Positions 1 through 7,892 of a stretch of DNA of 13,750 bases are shown one piece after another. Every line of letters begins with the position of its first letter. The stretch's first letter is position 1. This DNA is from Spirochaetia bacterium. Its GTDB lineage: Bacteria; Spirochaetota; Spirochaetia; Treponematales; Breznakiellaceae. The DNA lies in assembly GCA_025997715.1 (NCBI GenBank), contig BNUY01000078.1, forward strand, positions 1-13,750, given 5' to 3'. The notes under the pieces were generated by a model. It saw only the letters and a program-made list of their open reading frames with translations, did no database searches and had not been told where the DNA came from. The position numbers and the translations under genes were made by a program.

Positions 1-24
1 AATGGAGATGGATTGATAATACGA

Positions 25-262
25 CTAAAAAATGAAGCTTCTATATTTCTTGCAGCGTGGTAGGAGAGGGTTATTGCCCCTTACAAGGTCAGACTCCAGA
101 GTAGGTCTCGCATTATGGAACAGAGCCATTAGATTATCCAATTTTGAAAAGATTTGTTTGGCTACTACCCCTTGGTGATAGGTGCTCCATCCCGTGATGA
201 TAGGGTTCAGTATCCGTATCAGGTCGTCTTGTGTTGTTCCTCTGTTGCCCTGTATGACGTTT
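25..262 (-). pseudogene. Group II intron reverse transcriptase/maturase, C-terminal remnant
   Basis: Read leftward from about 262, the translation contains 'TQDDLIRILNPIITGWSTYH' followed by 'VVAKQIFSKLDN'. This matches the thumb/maturase (domain X) region of group II intron-encoded proteins, where the pattern LNP-I--GW--YH---------FSKLD is typical. Family proteins are usually 400-600 residues and carry an RT domain with YADD; here only about 45 residues are recognisable. After 'SKLDN' the expected W-WA-RRHP segment is absent, so the reading frame is broken or replaced, although it stays open to a stop at 25. The right end stops where the gltB fragment begins, near 262-264. No domain V or VI catalytic RNA hairpin was recognised in positions 1-130. 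It is a dead piece of a retroelement. The family call is confident; the exact edges are not. Confidence 0.75.
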
Positions 263-263
263 C

Positions 264-569
264 TGGATGGCCGCACGGGAATCCCTATTCACCCACCCCC
301 GTTTTGGGGCCGCCTTGCAGGACATACTCCCGGTTCTGGAGCCCGGCCGGAGCGATTCCGCCAGCTTTGACAATGCCCTGGAACTGCTGGTCATGTCCGG
401 CCGCAGCCTCCCCCATGCCCTGATGATGCTCATCCCCGAATCCTGGAACGACAAGAACCCCATATCCCCGGAGTTAAAGGCCTTTTACGAATACCACGCT
501 TGTATCATGGAGCCTTGGGACGGCCCCGCTTCCATGGTGTTCTGCGACGGCCGCTATGTGACAGGCACT
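264..569 (+). pseudogene. gltB: Glutamate synthase large subunit (GltB), internal fragment
   Basis: The plus-strand translation from the TGG at 264 reads 'WMAARESLF', then 'SDSASFDNALELL', 'GRSLPHALMMLIPESW' and 'AFYEYHACIMEPWDGPA', then 'FCDGRYV'. These follow the glutamine-amidotransferase (class II) domain of GltB in order. An intact GltB has about 1,500 residues. This piece covers roughly 100 internal residues and lacks both the N-terminal catalytic Cys and the rest of the protein. Homology ends near 'VTGT' (about 569), where GltB would continue with LDRNGLRP; here a stop follows at about 582. The codon before 264 does not fit GltB, so the left break is sharp and coincides with the end of the intron remnant. 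It is not expected to make a working enzyme. Confidence 0.85.
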
Positions 570-640
570 CCTGCGTTTACATAACTTCAAACGAATAGGC
601 CCCCTTAGTTTTTACCGGGAAGCTGTTGCGGTTGCGTTTT

Positions 641-1801
641 TTACCGCCGCGTAAGGTTTTTCGTGATCAGGCTTTTCCGGGTCTGCACGCTTTCGTATGA
701 CCGTAACCCGTCCGGTGGTGTATTAAAGGTGTAGTCAATCAACTGTTCAAGGGTGCAGGTCGCCACATGGGTGCGGGTGTCCGAGGACGCGTAGTAAATG
801 TACACTATCCCCTCATGGAGAATTGCTCCGTTGGTAAACACCACATTCGACACATCCCCCACCCGTTCTTCCCCTTCCGGAGCAATGTAATAGCCCCCCG
901 GTTCGGCGATCACTTTTTCGGGGTTCGTAAGGGAAGTGGCAAACACATAAATAACGTAGCGGAGTCCCGCGGCGGTGTTCCGTACCCCGTGGGCAATATG
1001 AATCCAGCCTTTGGGGGTACGGATAGGCGGAGCGCCTGCGCCGTTTTTTGCTTCAGTAATAGTGTGGTAGCGGCGGGGGCTCAATAGTTTTTCTGTACCC
1101 AGCTCTGGGTGCAGGATATCATCGCAATAGCCGAAACAAACGCCGCCCCCGGAGCCGGTGTCGATAAAGCCGTCCTGGGGCCGGGTGTAAAAGGCATATT
1201 TACCCCCTACAAATTCAGGGTGGAGTACCACATTCCGCTGCTGCCCGGAGTGGGAGATAAGGTTCGGCAGGCGTTCCCAGGTTTTGAGGTCATGTGTCCT
1301 GACAATACCGCAGGCGGCACAGGCGGCGGAAATTTCTTTTGATGCGGTGTCCTTGCTTTCGGAACAGAAGAGCCCGTAGATCCAGCCGTCTTCGTGGGCG
1401 GTAAGGCGCATATCGTACACATTGGTTTCGCCTGGGATATCCGGAAGGTCCATCGGGTAGTCCCGGAAACGGAAATTATCGACCCCGTTGGGGCTTTCCG
1501 CAATGGCGAAAAAGGATTTACGGTCTTCCCCCTCGACCCGGACAACCAGTAAAAATTTTCCCTGCCAGAGAATCGCTCCGGCGTTAAAAGCCGCGTTAAC
1601 CCCTAGGCGCTCCATAAAGAAAGGGTTGTCTTCCGGGGAGAAATCATAACGCCATTCCAGGGGCGCGTGGTCCGCGGTTAGCACCGGATATTGGTAGCGG
1701 GAATAGCGGCCATTTTTGCTGGGCAGCCGGACATTTTTCCGGGTAATGAAGGCGGCAAAGTCCGCTTCCCTCTGTTTTTTTTCCGTTTCAAAAATCGACA
1801 T
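641..1801 (-). CDS. 4-O-beta-D-mannosyl-D-glucose phosphorylase (GH130_1)
   Basis: This 386-residue protein belongs to glycoside hydrolase family 130, subfamily 1. It should phosphorolyse Man-beta-1,4-Glc to alpha-mannose-1-phosphate and glucose in the cytoplasm (no signal peptide). Length and sequence closely follow the characterised Bacteroides fragilis enzyme (about 390 residues) as recalled. Landmarks are '[14 protein letters not shown]' (64-77), '[18 protein letters not shown]' with the likely general acid Asp130, '[11 protein letters not shown]' (187-197), '[16 protein letters not shown]' (205-220), 'AHGVRN' (270s) and 'YYASSDTR' near the C-terminus. The start ATG at 1801 overlaps the end of the epimerase gene by 14 bp. 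A GGAGG at 1818-1814 lies 12 nt upstream, so the two are probably translationally coupled. The partner epimerase makes the substrate. The alternative is a manno-oligosaccharide phosphorylase of the same family, but the pairing and the close match favour the disaccharide enzyme. No clear terminator follows at 570-640. Confidence 0.93.
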   Translation of the reverse strand: MSIFETEKKQREADFAAFITRKNVRLPSKNGRYSRYQYPVLTADHAPLEWRYDFSPEDNPFFMERLGVNAAFNAGAILWQGKFLLVVRVEGEDRKSFFAIAESPNGVDNFRFRDYPMDLPDIPGETNVYDMRLTAHEDGWIYGLFCSESKDTASKEISAACAACGIVRTHDLKTWERLPNLISHSGQQRNVVLHPEFVGGKYAFYTRPQDGFIDTGSGGGVCFGYCDDILHPELGTEKLLSPRRYHTITEAKNGAGAPPIRTPKGWIHIAHGVRNTAAGLRYVIYVFATSLTNPEKVIAEPGGYYIAPEGEERVGDVSNVVFTNGAILHEGIVYIYYASSDTRTHVATCTLEQLIDYTFNTPPDGLRSYESVQTRKSLITKNLTRR

Positions 1802-2939
1802 GTCTCTTTATAACCTCCAAAAACATTCTGCCGTTGTGGTAGGGACATTTCCACATCCCCGCAAAGGGCTTATCAAAGGGTTTTCCGGTGATGGTTTTTC
1901 CCCAGAACCATTCTTTTTCACCGATTAAGTTTGCCTTGGTGTATTCCCAGACCGCCCGGGCGTGTTTCAGGTAGTCAGCGGAACCGGTAAGCTCGTAACC
2001 GTTTACCAATCCCACCACCGCTTCCGCCTGCACCCACCAGATTCGGTCGGTGTCCCGGACGCCGTTTTTGTGCTCATTAGCCAGGGCTGTACCGTCAAAG
2101 CCCTCCGCAAGGGTGGTATCCAAAAGCCGCAAAAACCGGGGCTGATCCGTCGGCAGCCGTCCAAGGGCGCGGGCGGCTTCGGTTAAAAGCCAGGAGGCTT
2201 CAATGTCGTGGCCGTAGGATTTTTCATCGCTTTGGGGGCGGAAGGTATCATCAAAAAAAAGGTCCATGCGCCCCTTTTCGTCGCAGAGCACATGATCGAG
2301 GATCAGACCATAGATGTACCCAAGCGCCTCTTTGCCTTCCCCGGCGGCGTTAAAAAACTCGGTGTATGCTTCCATTACATGGAGCATGGAATTCATCGTT
2401 TTTGGGGTAAAGAGGGATTCGGATAATTTTTTGTTGACCTGGGGCGTAAAGTTTGCGTCACATTGTTCTATATAACCCTGCGGGGTACGGTAGTGGGTTT
2501 CCATATCGGTAAAAACAGCCCGGGCCAGCGCCAGGACTTCCGGGTTTTTTGCCGCCCGGTAATAGGCGGAAAGGCCGTAGAGGGTAAACGCCAGGGCGTA
2601 TACATGCTTGTCCGTATCCAGGGGTTTGCCGGTATAATCCGCCGTCCAGTATACGCCCCCCGCTTTTTCGTCAATAAAGACCCGTTTGATAAATTCGTAG
2701 GCATGTGCGGCGTTTTTGAGCAGGCGCTCCCGCTCCCCCGGTTCCGGCGTTTCCGCCGCGCAGGAACTGAAAAACCACAGTATCCGGGCGTGATAGATGC
2801 TGCCCTTATCCGCCGTAGGGTGGGGCTTAACGCCGTCATGCTCGCCGGTAAACCCGCCGTGTTGGGTATCCGCCAGGGATGACCAGAAAGGGATCATCCG
2901 TTGGGTTAGCTGCGCCTTAAATTCATCGCTAATTGTCAT
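1788..2939 (-). CDS. Cellobiose/mannobiose 2-epimerase (AGE family)
   Basis: This 383-residue cytoplasmic enzyme of the N-acylglucosamine 2-epimerase superfamily resembles cellobiose 2-epimerases such as that of Ruminococcus albus (389 residues). It should epimerise the reducing sugar of beta-1,4-mannobiose to give Man-Glc for the downstream phosphorylase. Diagnostic segments are '[16 protein letters not shown]' (43-58), '[11 protein letters not shown]' with His187, '[12 protein letters not shown]' with His244, '[10 protein letters not shown]' (301-310) and '[10 protein letters not shown]' with His368. His244 and His368 correspond to the catalytic pair of cellobiose 2-epimerases. The frame is open for 32 codons further upstream, but that extension runs through the promoter and operator, so the ATG at 2939 (MTISDEF) is chosen. 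Its ribosome site is weak (GGGG 8 nt upstream), and a 5-codon ORF overlaps the start. First gene of a leftward two-gene operon. Confidence 0.92.
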   Translation of the reverse strand: MTISDEFKAQLTQRMIPFWSSLADTQHGGFTGEHDGVKPHPTADKGSIYHARILWFFSSCAAETPEPGERERLLKNAAHAYEFIKRVFIDEKAGGVYWTADYTGKPLDTDKHVYALAFTLYGLSAYYRAAKNPEVLALARAVFTDMETHYRTPQGYIEQCDANFTPQVNKKLSESLFTPKTMNSMLHVMEAYTEFFNAAGEGKEALGYIYGLILDHVLCDEKGRMDLFFDDTFRPQSDEKSYGHDIEASWLLTEAARALGRLPTDQPRFLRLLDTTLAEGFDGTALANEHKNGVRDTDRIWWVQAEAVVGLVNGYELTGSADYLKHARAVWEYTKANLIGEKEWFWGKTITGKPFDKPFAGMWKCPYHNGRMFLEVIKRHVDF

Positions 2940-2953
2940 AGAATTTGCCCCAT
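2936..2953 (-). other. Five-codon leader ORF overlapping the epimerase start
   Basis: On the minus strand an AGGT lies 5 nt before an ATG at 2953. That ATG opens the reading frame M-G-Q-I-L-stop. The TGA overlaps the epimerase ATG as ATGA. Translation of this minicistron could deliver ribosomes to the weakly marked epimerase start. The sequence shows the arrangement directly; its use is inference and it could be accidental. Confidence 0.25.
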
Positions 2954-2957
2954 GTTT

Positions 2958-2973
2958 ACCTAATGCGTTAGCA
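2958..2973. promoter_or_regulatory. Weak operator copy upstream of the epimerase-phosphorylase pair
   Basis: ACCTAATGCGTTAGCA shares the central TAATGCGTTA with the two strong operators and matches 12 of 16 positions of the 3065-3080 site. The outer bases of its right arm differ, so binding is probably weaker. It begins 12 bp downstream of the -10 box of the leftward promoter, in the same relative place as the operators of the rightward promoters. Assignment to the linked LacI repressor is inference. Confidence 0.65.
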
Positions 2974-2985
2974 AAATATAAGTTC

Positions 2986-3013
2986 ATTGTAATGGGCAAT
3001 ATTTTTTTGTCAA
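2986..3013 (-). promoter_or_regulatory. Leftward sigma-70-type promoter for the epimerase operon
   Basis: Read on the minus strand, TTGACA (3013-3008) is followed after 16 bp by TACAAT (2991-2986), a near-consensus pair. Transcription would start around 2980, so the weak operator lies in the first bases transcribed. It is back to back with the rightward promoter, the two -35 boxes being 15 bp apart. Confidence 0.65.
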
Positions 3014-3028
3014 GAGCAAAAATAATGT

Positions 3029-3057
3029 TTGACAAACTTAAAATTCTGTGTTATCAT
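3029..3057 (+). promoter_or_regulatory. Rightward promoter of the first transporter operon
   Basis: TTGACA (3029-3034), a 17-bp spacer and TATCAT (3052-3057) form a near-consensus sigma-70-type promoter. The predicted start, about 3064, falls at the edge of the operator at 3065-3080. Bound repressor there should block initiation. The same -35, spacer length and -10 recur at 7893-7921. Confidence 0.8.
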
Positions 3058-3064
3058 AAAATTA

Positions 3065-3080
3065 ACTTAATGCGTTAAGT
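3065..3080. promoter_or_regulatory. Operator of the first transporter operon (LacI-type palindrome)
   Basis: ACTTAATGCGTTAAGT is a 16-bp palindrome with one mismatched pair. Its exact reverse complement occurs at 7933-7948, again just after a -10 box, and its core recurs at 2958-2973. Size, symmetry and placement fit a LacI-family site. The linked LacI gene is the obvious candidate regulator, but this is not proven. Its central dinucleotide is GC rather than the CG common in this family. Confidence 0.82.
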
Positions 3081-3116
3081 AATTAAAATGATTCCGAGAT
3101 GGAGGAAGGAGAAATT

Positions 3117-4547
3117 ATGAGAGATACAAAGCGCGTATTGTCCGGTTTTTTGGCTGCCTGTACGATTTTACTGGTGTTTGCAGGCTGCGGCGGCTCTGCT
3201 AAGGGGGAGGACGCCCTTGGGCTCGATTGGGCAAATTTGCCCGTGCCGGCGAAGGAGACCGGTATTACGGTCAAGTTTAACCGGACCGACATGGATCAAG
3301 CGGGAATACTGGCCCGCTATAAGGCGGAATTTGAAAAGGCAAACCCGAATTGCAAAATTACCTGGGACTGCATTACGAACTACGAATCAATTGTTATGCA
3401 GAGCCTGCCATCGGGAACCTTCGGCGATGTAGCGCTGATCCCCCACGGTATCGCGAAGGAATCCCTGCCCATGTATTTTACCGCCTTCGGGACTTTGCAG
3501 GATTTCGGCAATACCTATAACTATCTTGATGTGCAGGTTGCCAACAATAATGTTTACGGCATCCCCGATTACGGTACCGCCATCGGCCTGGTGTACAATA
3601 AAAGTGTGCTGCGGAAATCCGGGTTAAGCGACAACCCCGCCGATTTCCCCCGTGATTTGAAGACCTTTTACTCCTGGCTCGCCGCCATTGACGCGGCTCT
3701 TGAAAAAACCGATGGCTTTAAGGGCGCCTATTACACCAACTTCAAGGACAAATGGCCCCTCGAATCCTGGGGTTACCTGCCCACGGTTTTTGCCGGTAAC
3801 GCCGCATACTATTACGGCGAGCTTCCCGAATCCCAAAACGCCTTTGAGGAAGGCCAACCCTTGTACGCTTCCCAGGAAGTATTGTACACCATCGTAAAAA
3901 ACGGCTGGAGCGAAGCCGACCCCTCCACCACGGACTGGGAAAATTGTAAGGTAGACTTTAACCGGGGCAAAATCGGTTTTATGCTCTTTGGTTCATGGGC
4001 CTTTCCACAGTTTGTCGAAAAAGCCGAAACCCTTAAAGCGGCAAACGCCGTTGCGGGAGACGCCGCCATCAATCCAAGCGATGTAGGATTTATGCCCTTT
4101 CCCTATGAGCAGGTATCGGGGCCGAACGCGGGAAAAATCGTAATACCGGTTTCGCCGGATTATTACTTCGGCATAAATAAAAAAAGTTCGGCTGATAAAA
4201 AGATTGTCGCCGCGCGGTTCTTAAAATGGCTGACCGAAGAAAGCGGTTTCTCCGATTATGCCGGGGGCGTTTCTCCCTTAAAGGGCGCGGCTAATCCCAG
4301 CTTCTATGACGGCTTTACCGAGGCAAACCGGGTAGTGCTGGTGGGTGAAACAAGCGCCACCGGTAATATGGAAGGGAAACTTTCCGCAGTGGAAGCGGAA
4401 TCCTCAATCGGTATGCGGGGTGAACAATCCTGGCGTGAACGGATTGTTGAGGAGGCGCTCAAATCAAACGGCCAGAGCTACAAGGATTATATCGCCACCG
4501 TTAGCGCCAAATGGAAGCGCGGAATTGCCGACGTATTTGGAAACTAG
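3117..4547 (+). CDS. ABC sugar-binding lipoprotein (CUT1, first system)
   Basis: This 476-residue protein is a family 1 extracellular solute-binding protein of a carbohydrate ABC importer. The N-terminus has a basic start, a hydrophobic stretch and a lipobox-like 'VFAGC' with Cys24, so it is probably a lipoprotein anchored outside the cytoplasmic membrane. Mature features typical of the family are 'FEKANPNCKITWD', the 'YGIPDYGTAIGLVYNKSVL' hinge region, 'KIGFMLFGSWAFPQF' and 'VAARFLKWLTEESG'. The ATG at 3117 is chosen because GGAGGAAGGAG (3101-3111) lies just before it; an in-frame ATG at 3099 would overlap that ribosome site. It leads an operon with two permeases, an esterase and a reductase. 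The ligand is not visible from sequence; context argues for manno-oligosaccharides, perhaps acetylated. Confidence 0.9.
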   Translation: MRDTKRVLSGFLAACTILLVFAGCGGSAKGEDALGLDWANLPVPAKETGITVKFNRTDMDQAGILARYKAEFEKANPNCKITWDCITNYESIVMQSLPSGTFGDVALIPHGIAKESLPMYFTAFGTLQDFGNTYNYLDVQVANNNVYGIPDYGTAIGLVYNKSVLRKSGLSDNPADFPRDLKTFYSWLAAIDAALEKTDGFKGAYYTNFKDKWPLESWGYLPTVFAGNAAYYYGELPESQNAFEEGQPLYASQEVLYTIVKNGWSEADPSTTDWENCKVDFNRGKIGFMLFGSWAFPQFVEKAETLKAANAVAGDAAINPSDVGFMPFPYEQVSGPNAGKIVIPVSPDYYFGINKKSSADKKIVAARFLKWLTEESGFSDYAGGVSPLKGAANPSFYDGFTEANRVVLVGETSATGNMEGKLSAVEAESSIGMRGEQSWRERIVEEALKSNGQSYKDYIATVSAKWKRGIADVFGN

Positions 4548-4556
4548 GAGGCGCGT

Positions 4557-5486
4557 ATGACGATTGCAGCCCGCGGCGTTCCGTTGAGCCCGATACTACG
4601 GGACCGGCGGCGAAAAGAATATCTGTTCGTCGCGTCCTTTCTTGCCCTGCCGGTATTGCTGCTCGTGGTGTTTTCCCTGCTGCCGGTGCTGGGTGTAACG
4701 GTGGTGAGCTTTTTCCGGTGGGATGGTTTGGGAAAAATGTCCTTCCGGGGCTTTGATTACTACAAGCGCATCTTTACCGAGCCGGAATATTGGCGCGCGC
4801 TCCTGAACAGCTTCTACTACCTGGTAGGGGCCTTTGTTCAGCTTGCGTTAGCGATGCTGCTTGCCACCATACTCACCTTTACGGCGAAGGGCAAGGGGTT
4901 TTTTAAGGGAATGATTTTTTTCCCCTATCTGATAAACGGCGTTGCCGCGGGCTACATGTTTTATGTGTTTTTTGAGCCAAGCTATGGCACCCTCAACAGC
5001 CTGTTAAGCCTTTTTGGCGGCACGGGTCCGGCGTCCTGGCTTACCAACGGCGATATTAACAATATCCTCCTGGCAATCGTATCGGTGTGGCGCTTCTTAG
5101 GGCTTAACTTCATTATGTTCCTGGGGGTTATCGCTTCGATTGATACCGGGCTCTACGAAGCGGCGGACCTTGACGGCGCGAACAGTTGGCAGGTTTTCCG
5201 GTACATCATTATGCCCAGCATCCGTCCGATTGTTTTTCTGAACATGATCCTGGCGGTTAAAGGGGCGATCTCCGTGTTTGATGTACCCTACATTATTACC
5301 GGCGGTTCCTTTGGGACATCCTCCTTTGTTATCGAGGCCTACCGGGTTTCCTTCGGGCAGAATCCAAATTTGGGATTGGGTTCCGCCATGTCAACGATCA
5401 TCCTCATCGTTGTATTAGCCGTAACCGGCGTTCAGCAATTGTTCTTTGGGGAAAACAAAAAAGAGGGGACACACTATGCAAAATAA
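4557..5486 (+). CDS. CUT1 sugar ABC permease, MalF/UgpA-type (first system)
   Basis: This 309-residue inner-membrane protein has about six hydrophobic segments (near 23-50, 82-109, 117-139, 168-193, 224-247 and 275-297). The cytoplasmic EAA loop, 'EAADLDGANSWQVFRYIIMP' at 201-220, is the site that contacts the ATPase. It pairs with the next gene to form the transmembrane heterodimer. An AGGAGG overlaps the end of the binding-protein gene, 5 nt before the ATG, so expression is tightly linked. No ATP-binding subunit is encoded in the window; CUT1 systems often share a housekeeping MsmK/UgpC-type ATPase encoded elsewhere. Confidence 0.92.
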   Translation: MTIAARGVPLSPILRDRRRKEYLFVASFLALPVLLLVVFSLLPVLGVTVVSFFRWDGLGKMSFRGFDYYKRIFTEPEYWRALLNSFYYLVGAFVQLALAMLLATILTFTAKGKGFFKGMIFFPYLINGVAAGYMFYVFFEPSYGTLNSLLSLFGGTGPASWLTNGDINNILLAIVSVWRFLGLNFIMFLGVIASIDTGLYEAADLDGANSWQVFRYIIMPSIRPIVFLNMILAVKGAISVFDVPYIITGGSFGTSSFVIEAYRVSFGQNPNLGLGSAMSTIILIVVLAVTGVQQLFFGENKKEGTHYAK

Positions 5487-6324
5487 CCGCAGAAAAAAGA
5501 CACCCCCTGCCGAAACCCTTGTTTCAGTTTTGAAATATATTCTGCTGGGGTTGGTTGTGTTAGCCGTACTAATTCCTATCTATCCGATTATTATGGGCTC
5601 CCTTAAAACCGTTGACAACTTCCGGGCATCCAACGCATTTTCCCTGCCTAAGGTGTGGATGTGGAAGAACTACGCCGATGCGTTTATTGACGGCGGCATG
5701 GCAATCGGTTTTCTGAACACCCTGCTGGTACTTGCCGCGTCCCTGATTATAGCGATCCTCTGCGGTTCCATGACCGCCTATGTGTTAAGCCGGTTTGAGT
5801 TTGTAGGAAAAAAGGTGGTTAAGGCGGCCTTTTTACTGGTATCCCTGATACCCTCAATTACCACCCAGGTAATAACGTACCGCATTGTAAACGCCCTGGG
5901 ATTGGTGGACAACCTGCTGGCGCCGATTCTGATGTTCGGCGGGACGGACATTCTGGCGGTTTATATTTTCCTCCAGTTTCTTGACAGTATTTCTGTGTCA
6001 CTTGACGAATCGGCCCGGCTTGACGGGGCAAATAGTTATACGGTGTTTTTTAAAATACTGCTGCCCCTCTTAAAACCCGCCATTGCCACGGTGCTGATTA
6101 TCAAGTTTGTCGGCGTCTATAACGAGTTCTACATCCCCTTTATTTACGCGCCGAATGTCCATCTGGTATCAACCGCGCTCTACAGTTTTACTTCCTCCTT
6201 CGGTACCCGCTGGGAAATAATATGCGCCGGGCAGATCATCATCATATTGCCGATGTTCGTCATCTTTTTGGCGGCCCAAAAATTTATTTACAGCGGCCTG
6301 GCGGCGGGCAGCGTAAAGGGATAG
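5476..6324 (+). CDS. CUT1 sugar ABC permease, MalG/UgpE-type (first system)
   Basis: This 282-residue membrane protein is the second permease of the first importer. A lysine/arginine-rich N-terminus precedes the first membrane segment (about 18-40). The EAA loop lies at about 178-200, with 'ESARLDGANSYTVFFKILLP'. The C-terminus 'LAAGSVKG' is typical of MalG-like subunits. The ATG at 5476 is preferred over an in-frame ATG at 5446 because GAGGGG lies 7 nt before it. The gene overlaps the previous one by 11 bp, which suggests translational coupling. Confidence 0.92.
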   Translation: MQNNRRKKTPPAETLVSVLKYILLGLVVLAVLIPIYPIIMGSLKTVDNFRASNAFSLPKVWMWKNYADAFIDGGMAIGFLNTLLVLAASLIIAILCGSMTAYVLSRFEFVGKKVVKAAFLLVSLIPSITTQVITYRIVNALGLVDNLLAPILMFGGTDILAVYIFLQFLDSISVSLDESARLDGANSYTVFFKILLPLLKPAIATVLIIKFVGVYNEFYIPFIYAPNVHLVSTALYSFTSSFGTRWEIICAGQIIIILPMFVIFLAAQKFIYSGLAAGSVKG

Positions 6325-6325
6325 C

Positions 6326-6925
6326 ATGACACTGACCGATAAAGACCGGATATTGTTTAACGGCGATTCGATCACCGATGCGGACCGTGACCGGAATGAT
6401 ACCCACAGTTTAAGCGGGTATACTAAAAAAATTGCCGCCGCCCTGCCTGGGGTAGAGTGTTTTAACCGCGCCATAGGCGGGGACACCAGCGCGCAGATGC
6501 TTAAACGGTTTACGCATGACTGCGAAGATACCCGTCCATCGGTGCTGTCAATTTTTATCGGCATAAACGATACCTGGCGGCGCTACGACAGTAATGTCCG
6601 TACCCCTTCGGCGCAGTTTGCCGATAATTACCGGAGTATTCTGAACATCGCCCGGCAGTTTACGGATAGGATCATCCTCCTTGAACCCTATGTTATTCCC
6701 GCTGATCCGGAAAAGATGGTTTTTTACGAGGATGTATATGAAAAGGTCCTTGCCATCCGTGCATTTGCACGGGAATATAAAACCGTCTATATTCCCCTTG
6801 ACGGCATATTTGCCGAAGCCTGTGTGCAGACGCCGCCCGGGGTTTTTAGCGAAGACGGTATTCACCCCACCGATGCGGGGCATGGGCTGATTGCCGCCGA
6901 GTGGCTTAAACGTTGTTCCCTGTAG
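6326..6925 (+). CDS. SGNH/GDSL-family esterase, probable manno-oligosaccharide deacetylase
   Basis: This 199-residue single-domain protein has all four SGNH blocks: 'FNGDSITDAD' with the nucleophile Ser15, 'AIGGDT' with the oxyanion-hole Gly near 51, 'FIGIND' with Asn81, and 'DGIHPTDAGH' with Asp177 and His180. It resembles single-domain carbohydrate esterases of the GDSL type. There is no signal peptide, so it should act in the cytoplasm. One base separates it from the permease gene, with AAAGGG 5 nt before the ATG. Sitting between a sugar importer and the epimerase-phosphorylase pathway, it most likely removes acetyl groups from imported acetylated manno-oligosaccharides, which would otherwise block the downstream enzymes. 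The fold and catalytic residues are seen; the substrate is inferred and another acyl ester is possible. Confidence 0.85.
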   Translation: MTLTDKDRILFNGDSITDADRDRNDTHSLSGYTKKIAAALPGVECFNRAIGGDTSAQMLKRFTHDCEDTRPSVLSIFIGINDTWRRYDSNVRTPSAQFADNYRSILNIARQFTDRIILLEPYVIPADPEKMVFYEDVYEKVLAIRAFAREYKTVYIPLDGIFAEACVQTPPGVFSEDGIHPTDAGHGLIAAEWLKRCSL

Positions 6926-6945
6926 GGATAAAAAAAGGAAATTAT

Positions 6946-7872
6946 ATGAAAACGATCAATTTAGGGAATTCAGGTTTGCAGGTCCCGGCGCTTGCCATCG
7001 GCTGTATGCGGATGGACGGGGTTACCAAAAAGGAAGCGGAACGCTTTGTAAAGACCGCCCTTGAACTTGGCGCGAATTTCTTTGACCATGCGGATCGCTA
7101 CGGCGGCGGCTCCTGCGAAACGATTTTTGCGGAGGCCATCGGCATGACGGCGGCGGTGCGGGAAAAAATTATCCTGCAGTCAAAGTGCGGTATCCGGCCC
7201 ACCTACTTTGATTTTTCAAAGAAGTATATCCTTGAGGCGGCAGACGGTATCCTGAAAAGGCTGAAGACCGGCTATCTTGACGTGTTTCTCCTGCACCGGC
7301 CTGACGCGCTTATGGAGCCGGAGGAGGTTGCGGAGGCCTTCAATGAATTGCAAACAACGGGCAAGGTGCGGCGTTTCGGCGTGTCAAACCAGAACCCCAT
7401 GCAGATACAGCTTTTGAAAAAGTACGTGAAGCAGCCTATCGTTGTTAATCAACTGCAATTAAGTATCCCCAACGCATCAATGATTACTTCGGGCTTGCAC
7501 GTTAATATGGGTGAAGACGGGGCGGTGAACCGTGACGGCAGTGTGCTTGATTTTTGCCGCCTCCACGATATTACCATACAGGCCTGGTCCCCCTTCCAAT
7601 ACGGCAATCCCTGGGCGGGCGGGGGCCTGTTTTTGGGGAGTGAAAAATATCCCGCCCTTAACGCCCTGATTGACGAGCTTGCCAAAAAATACGCCGTGAC
7701 CAACACCGCCATTGCCCTTGCCTGGATACTCCGGCACCCGGCGCGGATTCAGCCCCTCACCGGCACGATGAACAGCGACCGCCTGCGGGACTGTGTTGCG
7801 GCTACGGACATCGTGCTTACCCGTGAGGAGTGGTATGGCCTCTATACTGCGGCGGGGAATACGCTGCCCTAA
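6946..7872 (+). CDS. Aldo/keto reductase, YdhF-like
   Basis: This 308-residue NAD(P)H-dependent oxidoreductase is of the aldo/keto reductase superfamily, closest in pattern to Escherichia coli YdhF (about 298 residues). The catalytic tetrad is visible: Asp47 in 'FFDHADRYGGG', Tyr52, Lys80 in 'QSKCGI' and His117 in 'LLHRPDALMEPEEVA'. The cofactor-binding C-terminal half carries 'GKVRRFGVSNQNP' and 'PLTGTMNSDRL'. The ATG at 6946 is preceded by AAGGAA with 5-nt spacing; an in-frame start at 6913 lies inside the preceding gene and lacks such a site. It is the last gene of the first rightward operon, and no terminator separates it from the next promoter. Its substrate is unknown. Reduction or oxidation of a sugar from mannan breakdown is a guess from context. 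Confidence 0.88.
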   Translation: MKTINLGNSGLQVPALAIGCMRMDGVTKKEAERFVKTALELGANFFDHADRYGGGSCETIFAEAIGMTAAVREKIILQSKCGIRPTYFDFSKKYILEAADGILKRLKTGYLDVFLLHRPDALMEPEEVAEAFNELQTTGKVRRFGVSNQNPMQIQLLKKYVKQPIVVNQLQLSIPNASMITSGLHVNMGEDGAVNRDGSVLDFCRLHDITIQAWSPFQYGNPWAGGGLFLGSEKYPALNALIDELAKKYAVTNTAIALAWILRHPARIQPLTGTMNSDRLRDCVAATDIVLTREEWYGLYTAAGNTLP

Positions 7873-7892
7873 AATATTTGTCAAAAAATAAT

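Noticed and set aside
267..584. Open frame of 105 codons as an intact gene
   Set aside because: It is an internal piece of GltB. The ATG is an ordinary internal Met codon, and the end is a chance run to a stop.
2940..3035. Longer epimerase start, adding 32 residues
   Set aside because: The extension crosses the leftward promoter and operator and has no similarity to family N-termini. The start at 2939 fits the usual length.
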